Source of the DNA: Betaproteobacteria bacterium | GTDB lineage: Bacteria; Pseudomonadota; Gammaproteobacteria; Burkholderiales; Rhodocyclaceae | Assembly (NCBI GenBank): GCA_012026885.1 | Contig: VEPL01000029.1 | Location: 1-64,000, forward strand | Reading direction: 5' to 3' | DNA length: 64,000 nucleotides | Part shown: piece after piece, positions 59,601 through 64,000 of the stretch | Layout of the letters: each line of letters starts with the position of its first letter | Position numbering within the stretch: the first letter of the stretch is position 1 | Made by a program: the position numbers and the translations under genes | Notes under the pieces: model-generated | Database searches by the model: none | What the model was told of the DNA's origin: nothing | What the model saw: only the letters and a program-made list of their open reading frames with translations

Positions 59601-60782
59601 TCAGGCTCGCGCAGCCGACAGCCCGGCTTCCGGACACTTCGCGCCAGCCAGATCGCGATAAAGGCTGGCCAGGCGGGCCGCCATCGCGGTGTCCGACCAT
59701 TCCCGGGCATAGACCGGCGCCTCGTCGCGCAGGTGGCTCCATACGCCCGGCCTGCGCAACAGGCGGCCGAGCACTTCGCCGAAGGCTGACGGGGACGCGG
59801 GCGGGGCAATCGCGCCGCGGCCGGGATCGAGGATGTCGCGCGTGCCCATTTCGGCCAGGGCGACGACCGGCAACCCGGCAGCCATCGCCTCGAGCAGGAC
59901 CAGGCCCTGCGTCTCGGTGCGCGAGGCGAAGGCGAACACGTCGGCGGCGGCATAACAGGCGGGAAGGTCGCGGGCACGATCCAGGTAGCCGATGAAGCGG
60001 ACCGCGCGCTGCAGGCCGAGGTTCGCCACCTGCCGGCGCAGATCGGCCTCGGCCGGCCCCTCGCCGGCAATCACGAGGAGCATGTCCGGGCACAATTTGC
60101 GCGCCTCGACGAGGGCGTCGAGCAAAAAGTCGATGTTCTTCTCGTGGGCGAGGCGGCCGACAAAGAGCGCCACGGGCTGTGACGGCGGGATGCCATGGGC
60201 GCGGCGGAAGCCATCCCCGTCGCCGCCGGTGAAGCGCTCGAGCGGAATACCGGTCGGCAGCACGTGCAGCGGCACATCGACCCCGTAGGCACCCAGCCGC
60301 TCGCGCATCGCCGACGACGGGACGATCACCGCGTCGAGCGCGTTGCACTGGCGGCGCGAGAAGGCGCGCGCCTGCCCCTTGAGCCAGCCGGCCGGCAGGG
60401 CCGGCGCGTAGTGGTGCAGGTATTCCTCGAACAACGTGTGGTAGGTCGCGACGACCGGCAGCCCGCGCTTGCGGGCAGCGGCAAGGCCGGCGTAGTGGGC
60501 GACGAACGGGGTCTGGATGTGGACCAGGTCGCAGTCGGCTGCGGCTGCGAGAACCACCCGGTGCATCGCCCGCCAGCCGGCGAGGCGGTCCTCGGGATCG
60601 CCCCAGACCGGGCGTCCGGGTACACGATTGACGCCGTCGGAGTCCGCCTCGTCGCCATAACGCGGCACCACGAGGCGAACCTCAACCCCTTGCCGGGCGA
60701 GGGTCTGGCGGAAGGTCTCGATCGATGTCGACACGCCATTGATTCGGGGGAAATAGACATCGGACACCATCAGGACACGCAT
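59601..60782 (-). CDS. GT4-family glycosyltransferase (second)
   Basis: This 393-residue GT-B enzyme has the SDVYFPRINGVSTSIETFRQTL acceptor start, HIQTPFVAHYAGL, the donor motif FVGRLAHEKNIDFLLDAL near 210 and the E-x7-E as SRTETQGLVLLEAMAAGLPVV near 298. It is related to, but clearly different from, the enzyme at 57196. Its start codon follows the stop of the LpxH-like gene with no space. Family members transfer mannose or glucose to lipids; the acceptor here is unknown. Confidence 0.9.
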   Translation of the reverse strand: MRVLMVSDVYFPRINGVSTSIETFRQTLARQGVEVRLVVPRYGDEADSDGVNRVPGRPVWGDPEDRLAGWRAMHRVVLAAAADCDLVHIQTPFVAHYAGLAAARKRGLPVVATYHTLFEEYLHHYAPALPAGWLKGQARAFSRRQCNALDAVIVPSSAMRERLGAYGVDVPLHVLPTGIPLERFTGGDGDGFRRAHGIPPSQPVALFVGRLAHEKNIDFLLDALVEARKLCPDMLLVIAGEGPAEADLRRQVANLGLQRAVRFIGYLDRARDLPACYAAADVFAFASRTETQGLVLLEAMAAGLPVVALAEMGTRDILDPGRGAIAPPASPSAFGEVLGRLLRRPGVWSHLRDEAPVYAREWSDTAMAARLASLYRDLAGAKCPEAGLSAARA

Positions 60783-61568
60783 TCAGACCTCCGCAATTTC
60801 GGCCGGCAGGGCGGCCAGGGCCGGCACCCGGCTGCGCACGCCCCAGGCGACCAGTTCGAGGCGGCCGTCGAAGTGCTCGATGATGGCCGTGCAGGAATCG
60901 ACCCAGTCGCCGCAGTTGATGTAGGTGAGCCCGTCGATCTCGCGGATCGTCGCCCAGTGGATATGGCCGCATATGACCCCGTCCAGCCCGCGTTCGCGGG
61001 CGTGATGAATGGCCGATTCCTCGAAGTCGAAGATGAAGTTGAGCGCCGTCTTGACCTTGCGCTTGGCGTAGCCGGCCAGCGACCAGTAACCGGCAATGCC
61101 GAGCCGGCGGCGGATCCAGGAGAGCCGGTGATTGAGGCGGACCAGGAGGTCGTAGGACTTGTCGCCGAGTACCGCCACCCAGCGGTGGTGGCGGGTCACC
61201 TGGTCGAACTGGTCGCCGTGGATGAGCAGGAAGCGACGGCCGTCGGCCGTCTCGTGCACCGCTTCCGCGGCAACCTCGATGTCGCCGAAGACGGTGCCGC
61301 AGTAGTCGCGCAGCGCCTCGTCGTGGTTGCCCGGGATGAAAGTGACACGTTCGCCGTGGCGGGCGCGGCGCAGCAGCTTCTGGACGACCGTGTTCTGGGC
61401 CGGCGTCCAGCAGATGCCGCGGCTCATCGCCCAGAAATCGACGATGTCGCCGATCAGGAATGTCTGGTCGGCGCTGTATTCGCGCAGGAAATCGAGGAGG
61501 CTATCCGCCTGGCACGCCCGCGTGCCGAGGTGGATGTCGGAGAGGAAGACGGTCCGCACCTTGGGCAT
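60783..61568 (-). CDS. LpxH-like UDP-2,3-diacylglucosamine diphosphatase family phosphoesterase
   Basis: This is a calcineurin-type metallophosphoesterase. The 261-residue protein has the metal motifs SDIHLG (Asp11, His13), GDIVDFW (Asp near 41), GNHDE (near 80-84), HGDQFD and CGHIH. The form is of the LpxH2-like branch, in which hydrolysis of UDP-diacylglucosamine is often assumed but not always true. True LpxH may exist elsewhere. With glycosyltransferases and a phosphatidylserine decarboxylase around, a lipid pyrophosphate substrate is likely. Confidence 0.87.
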   Translation of the reverse strand: MPKVRTVFLSDIHLGTRACQADSLLDFLREYSADQTFLIGDIVDFWAMSRGICWTPAQNTVVQKLLRRARHGERVTFIPGNHDEALRDYCGTVFGDIEVAAEAVHETADGRRFLLIHGDQFDQVTRHHRWVAVLGDKSYDLLVRLNHRLSWIRRRLGIAGYWSLAGYAKRKVKTALNFIFDFEESAIHHARERGLDGVICGHIHWATIREIDGLTYINCGDWVDSCTAIIEHFDGRLELVAWGVRSRVPALAALPAEIAEV

Positions 61569-61624
61569 GCCCGCATGGTCGCGGGCGCCGATGACCCGGC
61601 GGTGAATGCTCCGTTAAGGTTTCA

Positions 61625-62518
61625 TTACACGCTTGCCGGATTCCGGTGCAGCAGCGCCTCGCCCATGCGCATGCGCGTCCCCTCGGCGACCCCGTCGGCA
61701 AGCCGGCAGCCGGGCGGGGCGATGACGATGATCGTCGACCCGTGCTCGAACCAGCCCATCTCGTCGCCCTTGGCAAATGCCGCCGCGCAGGGAATAACGT
61801 TGGCCCCGCGGTAACGCAGGTGCAGGCGCACATCGAGCCAGCGCAGGCGGATGCTGGCAACGAGGATTGCGGCCACCGGCACCAGCAGCAACGGGGCACC
61901 ACCGGCCAGGCGGGCCTCGATGACTGCCCGCTCGTTCTTGCAGAACAGGCGCTCGATCCGCCGCAGCGCCACCGGGTTGACGTTCCAAGTGTCGCCGGCG
62001 ATGTAGGTGACACGCTCGACCCGGCAGTCGTGCGGGGAATGGAAGCGGTGATACATCGCCGAAGTCAGGCGCAGCGTGACGTACATCCCTCCCCGGCAGC
62101 GCTCGGCGAGTGCCGCACTGCCGAGCAGGTCGGCGAGCGGATACGGAAACCCCTTGGCCTGCAGCACCTCGCCGCCGGCGATGCGCCCGCAGGCGCCGAC
62201 GATGGCATCGCACGGGCTGGCGATGACTTCGGCGCGCGTGTCGAGCGGCCTGGCCCCCGGCTGCAGTTCGCGGGTAAAGCAATCGTGCAGGCTGCGGAAA
62301 CGCGTCTTCCGCGCGTCGGCCAGGTCGAGGTCGGTGAACAGGCGCCAGATGGCGATCGACAGGCGCGCGAGCAACGGGCTCTCGATGCGGCTGAACCAGC
62401 CCATGAAGCGCGTCAGCGCCTGGCGCGGGATGCGGTTGGTGAGCAGGAAATTGATGTCTTCCTGGAGAACGATGCGGGCGATGCCCTGGCGGATGGTCAT
62501 GGTCCTGTAACGCGTCAT
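61625..62518 (-). CDS. psd: Phosphatidylserine decarboxylase proenzyme
   Basis: Psd makes phosphatidylethanolamine; the chain cleaves itself at a Ser to create a pyruvoyl group. The 297-residue protein shows the cleavage site as WFEHGSTIIV near residue 262 (Gly-Ser-Thr; the usual Leu before it is His), and the conserved MYHRFHSPHDCRV and GDTWNVNPVA motifs. The ATG at 62518 lacks a ribosome site; one at 62500 has AGGA very close, so the start is uncertain. It is divergent from the aminotransferase, only 28 bases apart. Confidence 0.9.
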   Translation of the reverse strand: MTRYRTMTIRQGIARIVLQEDINFLLTNRIPRQALTRFMGWFSRIESPLLARLSIAIWRLFTDLDLADARKTRFRSLHDCFTRELQPGARPLDTRAEVIASPCDAIVGACGRIAGGEVLQAKGFPYPLADLLGSAALAERCRGGMYVTLRLTSAMYHRFHSPHDCRVERVTYIAGDTWNVNPVALRRIERLFCKNERAVIEARLAGGAPLLLVPVAAILVASIRLRWLDVRLHLRYRGANVIPCAAAFAKGDEMGWFEHGSTIIVIAPPGCRLADGVAEGTRMRMGEALLHRNPASV

Positions 62519-62546
62519 GGTTAGAAGTTGCGGGAAGGAGAACTCA

Positions 62547-64000
62547 ATGGCCGAAACGCTCGCCCTCGTCGCCGCCGGCGCCCTCGCGCTGGCACTGCCC
62601 CGCCTGAAGCGGCGCCTCGAACTGTCGCGCGCCAAGCACCCTTCGCTGACCGGGCACTCGCGGATGGCCAAGCGCATCGCCCGGCAGATCCCCTACTACG
62701 AATACAGCGAGGAAGGCTTCTTCAATGCCGACGATGCGCCGCCGGATACGGTCGCCCGCCGCCGGGCCGGCTTCGCCGCATTGAGCACGCTGTACGAGTC
62801 CCGTTTTGCCCGTTCTGCCGCGTTGACCGCAGCCGCCGCCGAACACATTTCCGACCTGCAATTCACCGGCAACTACCGCGTGCCCTACCAGTTCAGTCGC
62901 CGCGTCCGGCAACACCTCAGGGGCGGCAGCTTCGTCCAGTCGGCCAGCGGCGTGACGCTGACCGACCTCGACGGCAATGTCTTCCACGACCTGACCGGCG
63001 CCTACGGCGTCAACGTGCTCGGCGTCGATGCCTACCGCGAATGCATCGCCGACGGTGCCACGCGCGTCGCCGCGCTCGGCCCGGTGCTCGGCCCCTACCA
63101 CCCGCTGGTCGCCGACAATGCGCGCCGGCTGGCGGCGATTTCCGGCCTCGACGAGGTCTCCTTCCACATGTCCGGCACCGAGGCCGTCATGCAGGCGGTT
63201 CGCCTGGCCCGCTACCACACCGGCCGCCGCCACCTGGTGCGCTTCTCCGGCGCCTATCACGGCTGGTGGGAAGACGTGCAGCCGGGCATCGGCAACCCGC
63301 TGCCGCCGCGCGAGACCTACACGCTGAAGGAAATGGACGACGACAGCCTGCACGTGCTGGCGACACGCAAGGACATCGCCTGCGTGCTGGTCAATCCGCT
63401 GCAGGCGCTGCACCCGAATGCCGCGGCGCCGGGCGACTCCGCGCTGGTCGACAGCTCGCGCCGCGCCGGCTTCGACCGCGCCGCCTACGCCGCATGGCTG
63501 CAGAAGCTGCGCAAGGTCTGCAGCGAACGCGGCATCGTGCTCATCCTCGACGAGGTCTTCGTCGGCTTCCGCCTCGCACCGGGCGGTGCACAGGAATACT
63601 TCGGCGTGCAAGCGGACATCGTCACCTACGGCAAGACGCTGGGCGGCGGCCTGCCGGTCGGCGTCGTCTGCGGCAAGCGCGCATTGATGCGCCGTTTCCG
63701 CGACGAGCGGCCCGCCGACATCTGCTTCGCCCGCGGCACCTTCAATTCCCACCCCTACGTCATGGGCGCCATGGCCGCCTTTCTCGACCGCCTCGAACAG
63801 CCGGCGACGCAGGCGCTTTACGCAGAACTCGACGCCACCTGGAACCACCGCGCCGATATCCTCAACCAGCGCCTCGAAGACCATGGCCTGCCAGTGCGCG
63901 TCGCCAACCTGTCGAGCATCTGGACGGTGCATTACACCCGCCCGTCGCGCTACAACTGGATGCTGCAGTATTACCTGCGGGCCGAAGGCCTGGCGTTGAG
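62547..64000 (+). CDS. Class III PLP aminotransferase (glutamate-1-semialdehyde aminomutase-like), cut by window end
   Basis: The gene begins at an ATG with AAGGAG 6 bases upstream and runs off the right edge after 484 codons. It has a hydrophobic N-terminus (about 4-18) that may attach it to the membrane and a leading domain of about 110 residues. The class III aminotransferase fold follows, with MSGTEAVMQAVRLAR near 208, DEVF at 335-338 and the PLP lysine Lys363 in TYGKTLGGG. The best resemblance is to the HemL/GSAM branch, but the extra N-terminal part argues against heme synthesis. The divergent psd and nearby glycosyltransferases suggest an amino-lipid or amino-sugar product. Confidence 0.85.
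   Translation, partial: MAETLALVAAGALALALPRLKRRLELSRAKHPSLTGHSRMAKRIARQIPYYEYSEEGFFNADDAPPDTVARRRAGFAALSTLYESRFARSAALTAAAAEHISDLQFTGNYRVPYQFSRRVRQHLRGGSFVQSASGVTLTDLDGNVFHDLTGAYGVNVLGVDAYRECIADGATRVAALGPVLGPYHPLVADNARRLAAISGLDEVSFHMSGTEAVMQAVRLARYHTGRRHLVRFSGAYHGWWEDVQPGIGNPLPPRETYTLKEMDDDSLHVLATRKDIACVLVNPLQALHPNAAAPGDSALVDSSRRAGFDRAAYAAWLQKLRKVCSERGIVLILDEVFVGFRLAPGGAQEYFGVQADIVTYGKTLGGGLPVGVVCGKRALMRRFRDERPADICFARGTFNSHPYVMGAMAAFLDRLEQPATQALYAELDATWNHRADILNQRLEDHGLPVRVANLSSIWTVHYTRPSRYNWMLQYYLRAEGLAL

Overview
This is a contiguous, GC-rich stretch of chromosome from a betaproteobacterium, most likely of the Rhodocyclaceae (Azonexus/Dechloromonas/Azoarcus-like). The assignment rests on gene content and order: bactofilin-rpsI-rplM, rppH-CNP1-coq7, pilBCD-fmdB-DUF502-aspS, engB-cytochrome c4, bioB/comF, rplU-rpmA-obgE-proB. 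It also rests on the Neisseria-type CNP1 protein and on the ubiquinone, biotin and heme genes. I see no phage, insertion sequence, CRISPR array, integrase or tRNA. Coding density is very high, and many neighbours overlap by NTGA (ATGA, TTGA, GTGA, possibly CTGA), suggesting translational coupling.

Left part (1-31.6 kb), mostly housekeeping. The window opens on the minus strand inside the leader of an rRNA operon, with a near-ideal rrn promoter and a boxA. Next come tyrS, erpA, bactofilin, a coiled-coil membrane protein, rpsI and rplM. An unusual AT-rich intergenic region (about 4.3-4.6 kb) carries a candidate small RNA. After it come an OsmC-like protein, the rppH-CNP1-coq7 operon, proS with a lytic transglycosylase, ffh, a CcsA-like protein and a CorB/HlyC protein, the type IV pilus set pilB-pilC-pilD, and fmdB-DUF502-aspS. 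A secreted barnase-type RNase with its barstar inhibitor sits between aspS and nudB. A small heat-shock gene follows with a readable sigma-32 promoter, then argB, a HAD nucleotidase, slmA, hemB, engB, cytochrome c4, a CBS protein, msrPQ, bioB-bioC, comF and trmL.

Middle part (31.7-47.1 kb). A trimeric porin, rplU-rpmA-obgE-proB, an FKBP isomerase with an RluF-like pseudouridine synthase, a MaoC-family hydratase, and a four-gene MacB-type tripartite exporter operon. A 42-residue secreted peptide gene follows. The accessory cassette at 42.6-47.1 kb stands out most. It encodes a PNPOx-fold protein, a PNPOx-GAF-winged-helix regulator, the alpha and beta subunits of a thiamine-diphosphate dehydrogenase E1, and a periplasmic cytochrome c, with no E2 or E3 gene nearby. 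A promoter with two TTCTTAAA direct repeats precedes the E1 genes.

Right part (47.1-64 kb). An M23 peptidase, a YpfJ-type metalloprotease, pyrF overlapping an orphan adenine-specific DNA methyltransferase, glnS, crcB, three small membrane-protein genes, a zinc alcohol dehydrogenase and an OprB-type porin. The last block is rich in envelope genes: two GT4 glycosyltransferases, diacylglycerol kinase, a cyclic-nucleotide-binding protein, a small four-cysteine protein, an LpxH-like phosphoesterase, phosphatidylserine decarboxylase and a divergent class III aminotransferase cut by the window end. These plausibly cooperate in lipid or glycolipid synthesis, but no product can be read from sequence alone.
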